From Pithys albifrons albifrons (taxonomy: Eukaryota > Chordata > Aves > Passeriformes > Thamnophilidae): DNA of 64,000 bases. Position numbers and translations under genes: made by a program. Location of the stretch: positions 1,482,349 through 1,546,348 of the forward strand of contig NC_092472.1 in the NCBI RefSeq assembly GCF_047495875.1. Direction: 5' to 3'. Positions 21,707-34,145 of this stretch are shown here, piece after piece; position 1 is the stretch's first letter; every line of letters starts with the position of its first letter. The notes under the pieces are model-generated. The model had not been told where the DNA came from. It did no database searches and saw only the letters and a list, made by a program, of their open reading frames with translations.

Positions 21707-23369
21707 CAATGATTATCTTCAGAGAAGCCCATATGCATCCATCACACATCACATGCACTGCTGCTATTTGTAGTAGGATGGAAAAAAGTTGCAATTTAAA
21801 TGAAGAATCTACTGCCAAGCTGCCTTGAACACCAATGGCTCAACTGCAAACATTTTTATATATACATATATTTATTTATACTTTTTTCTTTTTTTGAGAC
21901 TATTGTTCTGCCTTTCTGTTTCAGAGGCCTCTGGGCTTCACTGCTCTTCTCATTTCACACCAGGAGTTTTCAAGGGCTCTTCCAAAACCCTTTCCCAAGG
22001 ACTTTTAGGACTCTGTATCCATCTTTTCCCAAAACTATGGCCCACTTAACACAAGATGGCACCCCTGACCACCTATGGGGCTGAATGTGAGGCCGGGTAC
22101 ACTGGACAGGTTTGAAATCTGTTTATTCAACTTATCTTATGACTCCTGCAAAACCTTCTCCTGGTGTTTCTCCTCCCCATTCCCCACTGTGCCTTGCCAC
22201 ACACAGTCTGTTTTTGGGCTTCATCTTCCAACAGATACTTGGACAAAACAAGCTCAAATCATCCCCAGACCTAATTAATCCTGGAATACTCTGGTTAATA
22301 AAAGTGAAAAAAAGGAGTCAGGATAGATAAAGGGTATTACTCAGCTTAGTAGTGCATCTCAACTTATTTTTAAGTACAAGCAGCTTACGAGCTTTGCCTC
22401 AGTAGGAGGTGAACAATGCTCCACAAACCATCATGTGATCTGAAATTCAAATCTCTGCTGAGCCTGTGAGTGAGTTGCCAGCTTGGGTTGGGCACTCAGC
22501 ACCCACCACCCCGATGGCAACGAGCCCTTCCTGATCCATCAAACAAAACTCCTCTGACGGGACCGGGTTTCAGGCACTGCCAATCTGGACCTGATTACTA
22601 AAAGGCCACGAAAAAGTAGGTTGGCTTGATATTAGCATTTCTCTTGAGTCCCTGGGAAACAGAAGGGCTGGGGGAAGGGTGAATTCCTTCCCTATACAAC
22701 TGAGAATTACATCCTTCCTCTGGAATGTTTAAGCTAATTTGGAGAATTTAACAGATATTAATGTTCTTGCTACAGAGTCATACACACCAATCTACAGCTT
22801 GAGACGGATTAGTTGTGAATTTTGTTCTATTTCCATAGCTCGCTCTTGAAGCAAAGCAAGTTTTATAGCACTTTATACATTTTTAAAGTAGATTCTCCAC
22901 ATCATTGTCCTTCTGTGATGCCCATGGCATTCCTTAAGCTGTTTTATACCCAGACAGGACTGAAATCTCTAAACCCTGCTCAGAGATACATTTTCATGGT
23001 CTCTCATTTCTTCAGAACACACAGGCAGAACTTGACCTGTATGTATTCACCAGGATCACATTTTCCAGTACCTTCTCCTTCCCTTAAAGCTTCAAAATAC
23101 TTCAGCAAAGAATCCAAACCCACAAACTTCTGTGTTTCTCACAAAATATCCCCCAGTTAAAACTGAACAACCAACTGGCTTTAATAGGTTTCAATCTCAC
23201 CATCAGAATAACCAGAATAACTCCCTGGGTTTCAGCAGAGGTAATTCAGACATTGCCCAGCTTTATCACCCCAGTGTTACTGAAAAAGAGTTCAGGAATC
23301 GTCATCCAGGGTGTTCCTGTGTATTTATAGAAAGGTTCCTCCTACAGTCAAGTCCAGAGTTAGAGAATC
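21707..23369. other. unique non-coding DNA
   Basis: Nothing recognisable apart from a TATA/T-rich run near 21,855-21,895. Confidence 0.5.
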
Positions 23370-23612
23370 ATCACAGAACCACAGAATGGTTTGGGCTGGA
23401 AGGGACCTTAAAGACCATCTCATCCCACGCCCTGCCCTGGGCAGGGACACCTCCCACCAGCCCAGGTTGCTCCAAGCCGTGTCCAACCTGGCCTTGGACA
23501 CTTCCAGAGATGGGACAGCCACAGCTTCTCTGTCCAAACTGTGCCAGGACCTCACCGCTCTCAAATTAGCTAAAATTTCCTCCTAACAGCCAATTTAATC
23601 TTACCTCAGGAA
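23370..23612 (-). mobile_element. CR1 LINE 3' fragment
   Basis: It starts with the reversed terminus TCACAGAACCACAGAATGG, followed by 'GCTGGAAGGGACCTTAAAGA' and 'GCCCAGGTTGCTCCAAGCC'. Confidence 0.9.
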
Positions 23613-24721
23613 AAAGGATTTTGTACACAGTAATCTACTACATCTCTTGCATGTTTGAGGTATTTATCTCTGGTATTTTTCTGTGTATAAGCAGACCATT
23701 GTGTACATACAACCAACCAAGTGAAGGCCTGAGTGTACCCTGTAGCAGGTCCTCAAAGCTCACACTGAATGCAACTTCCACACAGAACATCATTTCTTTA
23801 CACAGACCAAAATCCACTCAAAATCATACAAATAGATGTGCCACACAAAAGCAGTAGTCCATTTTGCTAATACACTTTCCTGGGGCTATCAATGTTCTTT
23901 GCTTTATAGGCTGGAGAAAACAATTCCTGAGCTGACACATCACAGCCCTGCACACAAAGGTGCCTTTGGTGCCTCTCTCACTGCAGAAACTTTGATTACA
24001 ATCCAACTGAAGCAACACAGAAATCATCCTGTCCTGATGTCTGAACTCCAGAGCTGAAGTGTTTCCAGTACAAGCACAAGGACTCAGCACAGAGCCCTTG
24101 GGCAGTGCCCAGCCTGCTCCTCTCTCCCTGGGCATGACCTCAGGCTTGTGTGCTGGGTTATTCAAGGTAAATCCTGCCCCCAGAAAAGTCAGTGGGGGGT
24201 CATTATGGCCTTTTGGACATAGGTAAAGTTACCTTAAAGCAGAGCTACAGCCAAGCCTGCCTTGCTCTGCCCAGCCTTTGTCAAAAGGAAACCAAAATCC
24301 TGCCTTTGCTTCCCTTGGCTCCTACCTTGGCTCCTCTGCCAGGGATAGAAGAGGCCACAGCTCCCTGGGGACAGTCCAGCTCTTCTGTCCCTGTGACATC
24401 ATAGAATGTGCAGGAACTCTGATTGTGACCCACCCAAACCACAGTGCACAGGACAGAGTGTTAATCAGTGTGCTAGTTTTAATTGCCTGATCTTTGTTTC
24501 CTTAGGAGAAATAATCATCTTCTTACATAAAAGGTCTCATTTATGCCAGTGAAATTCCCCTCACTGAATTTTTCTGCAGTTATTCTTATTTCTTATACTT
24601 CCAAATTCTCCCTTTCACTCTTGTCTTATTCATATTTTTTCCTAAGCTTTATGTTTGGGAGCTGACAGGAAAGATGGAGCAAGATTACTATTATAAGCAC
24701 TAGCATTAGTATTATTACAAG
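23613..24721. other. unique non-coding DNA
   Basis: Nothing recognisable. Confidence 0.45.
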
Positions 24722-24997
24722 AGCTTGTAGTGACAGGAAAACGGGGAATGGTTTCCCACTGCCAGAGGGCAGGGTGAGATGGGATAGTGGGAAGGAATTC
24801 TTCCCTGTGAGGGTGGGCAGGCCCTGGCACAGGTTGGGCAGAGGAGCTGTGGCTGCCCCATCCCTGGAAGTGTCCAAGGCCAGGCTGGACAGGGCTTGGA
24901 GCAACCTGGGCTCCAATGGCATCCCCATGGCGGGAGGTGGGACAAGACGAGCTTTAAGGTCCCTTCCAACCTAAACCAATTTGTGATAATTCTATGA
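24722..24997 (+). mobile_element. CR1 LINE 3' fragment
   Basis: It has 'GGTTTCCCACTGCCAGAGGG' at 24,750, then 'GGTGGGCAGGCCCTGGCACA'. It ends in 'GTGATAATTCTATGA' at 24,997. Confidence 0.9.
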
Positions 24998-27070
24998 CAA
25001 TGTTTTTCAAGTGATGAAATGCTTTTCCAGCTAATATATTGCCATTTCTCTACCTGATTTTGCATTTCTGTGTATTTACACACTTCACCTTCCTCACTCT
25101 GCAACCTGAGTTCTGATCTTGTAGTTTTAAATACAAGAGAAAATTGAGGCTAAAAGTAGAGATTGTAGGTCCTTTTCCTCAGTACAAACACTGTCATCAG
25201 ATCTAATTGTTAGAAATATGAAAAATAAAACCTCTTTGTACTCACTAGCATTTGGACTCATCAAAATTATAACTTTTGATAAAAACCCAGTGGTTTGTAA
25301 AATTCACAACTTATCCAGTATCAACTGATTTATTGAATTTTCTATTGCATGTATCAGAGTTTTGATATTTTGGCAGTCTTCCATCAGGGAAGCCTACAGT
25401 CCTTATTTCCAGTAATTCTCACTGATCCTATAGAATAGCAAGCATTCACTATTGTGGGAGGACACGCTCAGAGTATAAAGGTTCACGGTTAAAACACCAG
25501 CAAAGCACCTCTGAAGAGGTGTATTTGCCCTCAAAATCAGACTGAACCTCTTTTTCTGAGTATTTTTGGGATGCTTTCACCAGGACAGGAACCCAAAGCA
25601 AGTCAGAAGAGTTTTCCTATTAAAAGAAATTCAGGTGTAACTCCAAATTGTGAATTTATCCAGAATTTCTCCTCTTTGATTCCATTTGGTTCAGCTTTTC
25701 TACTTGCAGCAATAACTCCTCATTCACAGGCTTCAGTAGGAATGACCTGTTCCTTGGCAGGGGAAGCTGTTATGTTTCCATCACAATACATAAGCTCCAC
25801 TGCAAGAGGGCGAGCAGGCAGCAGGCCAGAAGCAGAATACCTCTGCTTTGCAGTCATTTCTGAGCCAAGATATTACTCTAACTTTTCAAAAGCATGAGTG
25901 GTCAGAAAGCAGTGCTTGGAAATTGAAACCATCCTCCATGCACCTCTGCCTCTCTCCAACGGAGCCTGCAAAGCATTGTGGATTCCATGACTCATGCAGC
26001 GTGGGGACTGTGTGTTCCCCATCAATAATGCTCTCAGTTTATATTTCTCATTTGCACCTCAGTGCTTTTCCTGTCCTTATCAGAGCAGTGAGGAGCCTGT
26101 GGATCCCTGCAAAGAGCCCTAATCCATGTTGGTGAGGAGCTCACCAGGAGGTGCATCCTCATCGCTCCTGGACATCTGGTCCTGATCCATCTTCCTCCTG
26201 AAGGGTCCTGTGCAGCCCTGCTGGAAATGATGAGCAGCACTTGGAGTTTGCTGGCCAGCTCCAGTCCATCTTCGTTCGCAGCACCCCGTGCCACACTCTG
26301 ATTGGCCTGACAGTTATACAGCCATCCAGGGTTTGCTTTAATCTCAGAAGCAGCCCAAAGTATTTTTCAAGCTGGAGCATTTCTGTTTTATGACTGTCCA
26401 AAAGCTGCAATGTTCTGCTGGCATTACTGTAAAAATCCAGGGAAAAAAACTTAAGCTGAATTAATTCCATGCACATTGTGATTCTCCGTGGCTTAACTCA
26501 ATTCTTAGTGCTGACTCAACCAAATCTGGCCCCCTCTGCCTGCAGACAGTGGGTTACAGCCCCAGTTGCAATGCTGGGGCTGATCTCTCAGGTGTTTAAA
26601 GGGAGGTCTTGCTGGGGGGCACCACATCTCACTGTACTTTTGAAACTCTCTGGGTTTAAATCACTGGGGATCCCTCAAGAAAGATGCCAGTTGAACCAAT
26701 CCTGCAGCACTTGGTCAGCTGTAACCCCACGGTGTCTGGGCTGCCTGGAAATTAAATTTTTATCAATCCCACTGTGCTTTCCAATGTATTTCATATCCAC
26801 AGGCTCTAATGCTGTGACCTATTTCCCTTAGCATACCAATCCCGACACTGAAGCTGAATGGAAATTATGTAAAACCACTCTGGAGATAAGAACTGTGCAG
26901 GAGGGGAGCTGGGGTTCCTCCCCAGGTGCTGTGGGCCCTGGCAGTGTCTCCTCTGCTCTCACTCTCACAGCCACCAGCACATCTCAGACCATGAACATTA
27001 TAATTCAATTCACAATTGAGTGTTTCTTTTTACTTTTGCAGAGTGTCTTGTGTAATCCTCATGCACTGTA
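24998..27070. other. unique non-coding DNA
   Basis: About 2 kb without a repeat or exon that I can name. Confidence 0.5.
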
Positions 27071-27712
27071 TCACAGAATCACAGAATGTGCTGGGTTGGA
27101 AGGGACCCACAAGGATTATCCAGTCCAACTCCTGGCCTTGCACAGGACCATCCCCAAGAGTCACACCCTGTGCCCCAGAGCATCATCCAAACACTCCTGG
27201 AGCTCTGGCAGCCTTGGGGATGTGCCCACTGCCCTGGGGAGCCTGATCAGTGCCCACCACCCTCTGGGGGAAGAGCCTTTTCCTGAGATCCAACCTAACC
27301 CTGCCCTGACACAGCTCCAGCCATTCCCTGGGTGCTGTCCCTGGTCCCCACAGAGCAGAGCTCAGTGCCTGCCCCTCCTCTGCCCCTGCTCAGGAAGTTG
27401 TATCTGCAGTGAGGTCTCCCCTCAGTCTCCTCTTCTCCAGCTGAACACACCAAGTGCCCTCAGTGTCCTCACACGCTGCCCCTCCAGGCCCTTCCCCGTC
27501 CTCCTGTCCCTCCTTTGGACACTCTCCAACAGCTTTAGATCTTTCTGACACTGTGTCCCCCCAAACTGCCCCCCATTGCAGGTGAGGCTGCCCCAGTGCA
27601 GAGCAGAGTGGGACAATCCCCTCCCTCTCCTGGCCATGCTGGGCCTGATGCCCCCCAGAACAGGGATGTCCCTCCTGGCCCCAGGGCACTGCTGGCTCCT
27701 CTGCTGGGGGTA
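27071..27712 (-). mobile_element. CR1 LINE 3' half
   Basis: It starts with the reversed terminus TCACAGAATCACAGAATGTG and runs about 640 bp into the ORF2 end region, collinear with the 33.4-kb copy. A 217-codon open frame at 26,895-27,548 is CR1 noise. Confidence 0.9.
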
Positions 27713-28478
27713 TTTATGTGCCCCAGTTCCCCACTACTGCTCTCTGCCCACCAGGGTAGGCATCTCTCCACTCCAACAATTCTTTGCAAGTGACTTCAGC
27801 CCAAAGGCAGAGCAGCTCTCCAGGATCATCTGCACTGCCTGAATTTAGCATGGAGCTGGACAGAAGCTCACTGGGAAAGGCTTCTTTTTGCACAATGTGT
27901 TTCATAGTTCTCCACCTAACTCATAATTGAAAGTATTACAAAGAACAGCAACTTCTCACCAGGTCTACAGGCCAAAAAGAGGGGGAAAATTTAGCTATGA
28001 GGGACCATGAAGGCCATGGGGATGGTGACTCTGTGCCACATTGGTGGTGACAGAGACCCCAAGGGCAGCTCTGGATCTGGGAGTTCAGAGATGGGAGAAA
28101 GATCTGCTAAACTGCTTCTCTAGAAACTGCAAAGGTGGGTGTTTTTAGCTTTCCCATTCCTTTTCTGCCCCCAGTCCTTGTAATACAAATACTGCCACAC
28201 AGGAAAATTCACCTCTGGCTCTAAGATCTGCTGATTCTTTTGAACAGTGTTGTGTCTTTTCTTTTTGTTTCAACAAATAATTCACCACAAATGCACTGAA
28301 TGTCCCATGACACCAACAATGGCAAAACCAAGACATGTTCTTTATGTTCCAGCATCTAAGCTTCCCCACCAGCACCTACTGACAGAATCTACACCCTTCA
28401 TATTTTATCCTCTCCAAGAATGCAGAAAAGTTAATAATTGTTTTTTAAAAACCCCATACAGCGCCGATGTTAAGTGTT
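27713..28478. other. unique non-coding DNA
   Basis: Nothing recognisable. The last 5 bases form one side of the target duplication of the next LTR. Confidence 0.45.
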
Positions 28479-29106
28479 TGTGCTGGTTTAAAGGTGAACC
28501 AGCAGGGGAAATGAACTCACCACGAGAGAGATTATAAGTCAGAGCTAAAATTTAATAATAATATTACAATAACAACACTGACACACAAGGGAAATTGCTT
28601 TCAACTCACAAAACCCCAGCAGTATAACCCAGTGTCCTGGGGCACAAACCCAAGGGGGTTTGTTTGCCCTTGTGCTGAGACCCCTGTGGTTCCCCCAAGT
28701 CCAGAGCAAAAGGAAAAGAAAAACCTGTTGGTGCAGGCGAGGGCTGTGGTCTGGGCGAGAGCGGGGATCTCCTCCTGTCAAGGTCCTGCTGCTGCTCTGG
28801 ATCCGACGAGAAGTTCCCAAGGTCTTCTTACCCACCCCTTATGTACCCTCAGGGAGCACTCAGTCCCTCCCCCTGGGCGGGGACTCACCCAATGGGTGAT
28901 TAACTCTGGGAGCCAGGGGGTGTTGAGCTGTTGATGGCCCATTGGCAGCTCCGCCCCCCTCAGGCTGGGTGTGAAGGTGATAATGGCTCCCTGGGCAGCT
29001 GCTGCTAATGGCCCATTGTCCTTGGGGAATGAATAGAGGGGGTAGAATACACAGCTTTGATCACCCCCACACAGGGTTAGCTGGTCCCTCCTGCTGAACT
29101 AGGACA
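28479..29106 (-). mobile_element. solo LTR of the ERV-L-like family
   Basis: This is a 628-bp complete LTR. On the - strand it starts TGTCCTAGTTCAGCAGG and ends CCAGCACA. GTGTT flanks it at 28,474-28,478 and 29,107-29,111, a 5-bp target duplication that is the size expected for class III ERVs (a sixth T makes 5 versus 6 slightly ambiguous). It carries a TACATAAG box, an ATTAAA signal and the TTATAATCTCTCTCG segment also seen in the 16-kb LTR. With no internal sequence, it is the product of LTR-LTR recombination. Confidence 0.92.
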
Positions 29107-29111
29107 GTGTT

Positions 29112-29405
29112 TCAAAACAAAAACCATTTAATGCCTACATTGTATTATTAAACATTTTTTTTTATTGATCACAAGAGTCTAGTTGGAAAATGAACATTTT
29201 GAGGGCACACAAGACCACACCACAGGGTATCACCTCCTGAACACTGGACAAGTCCATAAGTTTTAGGGAACTCTCTCATCTTTTCCAATAGCCAAAACCT
29301 TCCTTTCCTTTAAAATCCAAAAAGTGGTGGACAAATAATTTTTAAGGGCATCTCTTTTTTTCAAATTCTCTATCAGGCAAGGCCATACCTTTCTTTAAGG
29401 GCATT
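29112..29405. other. unique non-coding DNA
   Basis: A short unique spacer with no feature seen. Confidence 0.4.
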
Positions 29406-29693
29406 ACCACAGAATGGTTTGACTTGGAAAGGACCTTAAAGACCACACCCAATTCCACCCCTGCCATGGGCAGGGACACCTTCCACCAGCCTAGGTTGCT
29501 CCAAGCCCTGTCCAGCCTGGCCTTGGACACTCCCAGGGATGGGGCAGCCACAGCTGCTCTGCCCAACCTGTGCCAGGGCCTGCCCACCCTCACAGGGAAG
29601 AATTTCTTTCCAATATCCCACCTAACCCTTCCCTCTGGCAGTGCAAAGCCATTCCCCCTGTCCTGTCACTATATACCCTTGTAAAAGGTCCTC
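29406..29693 (-). mobile_element. CR1 LINE 3' fragment
   Basis: It starts with the reversed terminus CACAGAATGGTTTGAC and carries 'GCCATGGGCAGGGACACC'. It ends near 'ATACCCTTGTAAAAGG'. Confidence 0.9.
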
Positions 29694-30754
29694 AAGATTG
29701 TTGTACAGAATTACAAAGACTCTCTGCTTGGTCAGAGTTCACCAACAGATCAGTTGAAACACAGATCAGTCTGCTTAGAAAACACCAAAACACAATTTGG
29801 TTTGCTCTAAATTACCATCAACTCCGGGAAGATGCAGCCAGTTACTCATATAAGAGGGAGCTCCTCCCTGTCATGGCCCACTGTTCCTGCTGCAAAGCCT
29901 TTGGAATGACACTGCAGAGCCCTCCAGCTGCCCAAGATGTGCCCTTTGGAATAGCACTGAGAAGCAGCAGCTCCCCTTTGCCATCTCAGACAGGCTGTGG
30001 CCATCGCTGCCTCTTCCCCACCCTGCCCCTTCCTGTGGGCAGCACAGAAAATGTATGTTGACATGCATGATTTCAGTTTACTCTTCTTGTAGACACACCT
30101 GTGACTACAGTTCACACATTTAAGACTCTTTTAACAGAACAGAACTGTGTTATGTAGACAAGACAGCAGAATCAGCAGAGGACAAGGCACAGTGACTGCT
30201 CCAGGCACGGCTGTCACCATGTTGTACAGCTGCACTCACTCAGAAATATCCTCTACTAAAATCAAACACCACCCACTAAAATCACTGCAGTTACCCTGGT
30301 GGAAACCCAAAGAGAAGATGAAAGTCAATGCCATTTTCCCCTCACCATGTCAGCTTTGACATGGCTTTTCAAACAGCATTTTCACCAGCTTGCACAGGAG
30401 CACAAACTGCTGGAACTGGTGTAAAAACCTGGCTCAGCATGATGGAAGCACCAGTGCCTTCCCACAGCAGGCAGATGCTCTGCCTTGGTGTACAGCAGCT
30501 GTGGTCACAGACACGGTGCCAATAGACAGCTCTCAAGAGCTGCATGGTCTTGAGACCACTAATACACAGATGGTACAGCATGAAAAATGCATTGCCTTTG
30601 TGTACTGCTGTGTCAGACCTTACAGCTCCAGACACTGCCCCAAAAACAGAGGTACAACTGAATGGTGTGGCAGTTTCAGTCACTGAAATATAAGAAGGAT
30701 GTTAAGCCATTTGAGAGCATCCAAAGGAGGGGAAATGAGGACAGAAATAAGCCA
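29694..30754. other. unique non-coding DNA with a small CR1-like scrap
   Basis: Mostly unrecognised. 'AGAGCATCCAAAGGAGGGGA' near 30,715 resembles CR1 and may be the start of the composite that follows. Confidence 0.45.
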
Positions 30755-30927
30755 GCTGAGAAGAAAAAAGAATAGCACAGCTTGGGAGAAAATGCAAAGA
30801 TGCCACTACAGGAGTCTTGCAGAGAACAAGGTTATAGAGCAAGGTGGCAACCCAGGCTGGGAGCAGCTGAGCAGGGAAAAGCATCCCAGGGGACCTCATG
30901 GATGGGGAGAGAACTGGGATGGCAAAG
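30755..30927 (+). repeat. 170-bp module shared with 39.43-39.61 kb
   Basis: Both places read a GAATAGCACRGCTTGGG start, 'GAGCAAGGTGGCAA', then 'CAGGGGACCTCATGG', about 85-90% alike by eye. Both lie directly upstream of a + strand CR1 segment. This is either an uncommon CR1 5' region or another repeat joined to CR1. Confidence 0.7.
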
Positions 30928-31303
30928 CTGGTTCAGCTGGAGAAGAGGAGACTGAGGGGAGACATCACTGCAGTTCCAAATTCCTTGGGAGGGGCAGAGG
31001 AGGGGCAGGCACTGAGCTCTGCTCTGTGGGGACCAGGGACAGCACCCAGGGAATGGCTGGAGCTGTGTCAGGGCAGGGTCAGGTTGGATCTCAGCAAAAG
31101 GTTCTTCCCCCAGAGGGTGGTGGGCACTGACCAGGCTCCCCAGGGCAGTGGGCACAGCCCCAAGGCTGCCAGAGCTCCAGGAGTGTTTGGATGATGCTCT
31201 GGGGCACAGGGTGTGACTCTTGGGGATGGTCCTGTGAGGGGCCAGGAGCTGGACTGGATGATTCTTGTGGATCCCTCCTAGCTCAGTGTGTTCTGTGATT
31301 CTG
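30928..31303 (+). mobile_element. CR1 LINE 3' fragment
   Basis: It starts at 'TTCAGCTGGAGAAGAGGAGA', has 'CCCCCAGAGGGTGGTGGGCA', and ends in 'TTCTGTGATTCTG' at 31,303. Confidence 0.9.
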
Positions 31304-33360
31304 TTTCTTCTCCTGCCCATCCCCAGTGATGAGCTGACACGGGCAGGGTACATCCCTTGTTACTCTGTGCACACATTTACCCACCTGCAGGAACAGGCAT
31401 ATAAACTACCAACATTTACATTTTCATAGTGCTGTTGATCTCCTTGACTTCACTGACTCACAGTGGGATTTCCTCTTAAGCAGATGGGATTCTTATTCCC
31501 TGCCACGGAGAAGTAAGAGCAAGGCTTGTTTTCACTCCTCCCAAACTGAAAGGCAAGATAGACACTCAGCAGCCCATACAACAAACTTTGGATGCTCACA
31601 GCAGCTGGCAGCTGCTTTCAGAGACATGGAAAGGGCCTCACATGCTGCTGCTAATGAAATAATCTGAGGTCAAACCAATATTTGTATAGAACAACTGTGT
31701 TTATCTCCGTACGTCAAGATAACACACACAAATATTTATCTTTCCTGAAACCATTTTAAACAGAGTATTACTACCATTTGGAGTTTTGCCGAAATATTTA
31801 ACAGTCACTTCCTGAAGTATCCTACAATTCCAGCACAGTTTGCCTCTGTTCAGTGCTGAGAGAGCCTCCCTCGCTCCCCTCTGAAGCTGCACAGTCCTGG
31901 CTCCCGCCTGCCTCAGGACGGGCTCTCGGCACAGCTTGGATTGTTATTCCCAAGGATGCCAAGTCCACAGACCTGCTTTGAATTTGGGTTCCTTGCTGCA
32001 GCTTACAAAGGTTTCCACTGGAATGTCCCTCGGATTCCCAGGCTTTGATGATGTTTCAACAGCACAATGAAAGGCAGGTCCTCACCACAACAAAAGGGGT
32101 GGAGTACATGGAATTCTTTGGGCCCACAGAACATGTGTCACTTGGATGGTTTTTCCCACAGATTCAGATCTCTCTTGGAGTGGGTTGCTGTTGTAGATCA
32201 GTAAAGGCAACTGGTCTCATGCATGGGATCACTAAGGGAACAGAGCTAAAAATTACTTAGTTACAGAACTGAGGTATAAAGTACAAAAATGAAAAGCTGT
32301 AAACTCCTGAGTAGGTACTCCAACTGTTTGGCACACTTACTCATCCACACCACAGAACACACATCACATTTTCCAAAGCCACTTAACTTCATTTTTCAAG
32401 TGGGTGTTAGGTGCTTGTGATGAAGCTCCCACAATCACCTCTCCAACAGCACTGGCAGTTCTAAGTCTTAACCCTTCAGTCTCAAAAAATCTTTAGTAAT
32501 AGTTTTCTCTCAGAAGTCTACACATCATCAAAGAGTTGTTCCTCTGCTGAAGCTGATGGTTAGTTTTGTTGTACATAAGCAGTAATGCACAGCTGTATGT
32601 GATGTACAAATGTTGGCACCAAGGGTAGTGCACTGAGAACCTGGCAGAGGTAACCTGGCAGTGGGGCATGCCAAATTAAATACTGAAAGGAGTTTACAGC
32701 TTTCTAAATTATATCTCTTGTCACCTCTCTCCCAAATCCAGTCAGATGGTAACATTAAAACATGAACTCGCCTCCACAACACCCTTTGCTTCCCCCCAAA
32801 TTCAGGAGGTTGAGCACTGAAGGTTAGGATTGGAAAGGCTGTTAAAGGATGGGACAAAGGGAAAAATGGACTGCAGTTGCCTCTGGAGTATTCCAGCTGT
32901 CAGATACCAGCAGCCAACCATCCATAAGGTAAGAGAAAAAAATCCAGGCTCCCCCTGCCTGGGTGCAAAGAGACATCAGCAAGTACCAGGGTGCTACATT
33001 TCCCTTGCAGCACCACCCAGGTGAGAGGGAATTATCCCCAGTGCACATCAGTGAAGACAGACATCTCCACAGAATACTACACCAATAAACTCAGAGAAGA
33101 GAAGGCTCCTGGGGACAGCTAAAGCAGTTGGTATCCAGCAGCCAACTGCTGGCCTTTTCCCAGCTCAAGGCTGGAGAGAGTACTCTTGTAGATGGTTCTG
33201 GTTGTCCTCTTGACTGAAGCCAATATGTCCATGATTTAGCTTGGTTTTCTTTTTTTAATTATTAAATACCTTTAAAAACATTTTTATACTGTCATTCTTG
33301 CCTGTGAGACACTATCAAAGATGTATGGGGAATTTAGGGGTTTAAAATACATGCAATAGA
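31304..33360. other. unique non-coding DNA
   Basis: About 2 kb with nothing recognisable. A short CpG-bearing stretch at about 31,855-31,935 has no gene evidence. Confidence 0.45.
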
Positions 33361-34145
33361 TCACAGAATCACAGAAATACAGAATATGCTGAGTTGGAGG
33401 GACCCACAAGGATCATCCAGGCCAGCTCCTGGCCCTGCGCAGGATCATCCCCAAGAGTCACACCCTGTGCCCAGAGCATCATCCAAACACTCCTGGAGCT
33501 CTGGCAGCCTTGGGGCTGTGCCCACTGCCCTGGGGAGCCTGGTCAGTGCCCACCACCCTCTGGGGGAAGAGCCTTTCCCTGAGATCCAACCTGACCCTGC
33601 CCTGACACAGCTCCAGCCCTTTCCTGGGTGCTGTCCCTGGTCCCCACAGAGCAGAGCTCAGTGCCTGCCCCTCCTCTGCCCCTCCCGAGGAAGTTGTACC
33701 TGCAATGAGGTCTCCCCTCAGTCTCCTCCAGCTGAACAGACCAAGTGCCCTCAGCTGCTCCCTGTATGGCCCTCCAGGCCCTTCCCCATTCTCGTGTCCC
33801 TCCTTTGGACACTCTCCAATGGCTCAATCTCTTCCTTCCATTGTGTCCCCCCAGACTGCCCCCCATTGCAGGTGAGGCTGCCTCAGTGCAGAGCAGAGCA
33901 GGACAATCCCCTCCCTCTCCCAGCCAAGCTGGGCCTGATGTCCCCCAGTGCAGGGAAGTCCCTCCTGGCCCCAGGGCACTGATGACTTGTGGCCAATTGG
34001 CCACTGACCAGCACGCCCAGGGCCCTTTCCTGGCACTGCTTTCCAGCCTCTCATTCCCAGTCTGTGTGTCCATCTGGGCTTGCCCCATCGCAGGGGCAGA
34101 ATTTGGCACTTCCCTTGTTGAACTTCATACAGTTGATTTTTGCCC
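33361..34145 (-). mobile_element. CR1 LINE, about 780 bp of 3' half
   Basis: This is the longest copy of the common CR1 variant. It runs from a reversed terminus TCACAGAATCACAGAAATAC through the 'CCACCCTCTGGGGGAAGAGC' and 'CACTGACCAGCACGCCCAGG' blocks into the ORF2 end region ('GTTGAACTTCATACAGTTGA' near 34,120). The 188- and 198-codon open frames on opposite strands are CR1 noise. Confidence 0.9.

Noticed and set aside
26895..27548. 217-codon + strand open frame
   Set aside because: It runs through a - strand CR1 fragment and reads the complement of CR1 3' DNA. The same peptide-like text appears wherever this CR1 variant occurs (33.4, 31.1, 39.9 and 58.9 kb).
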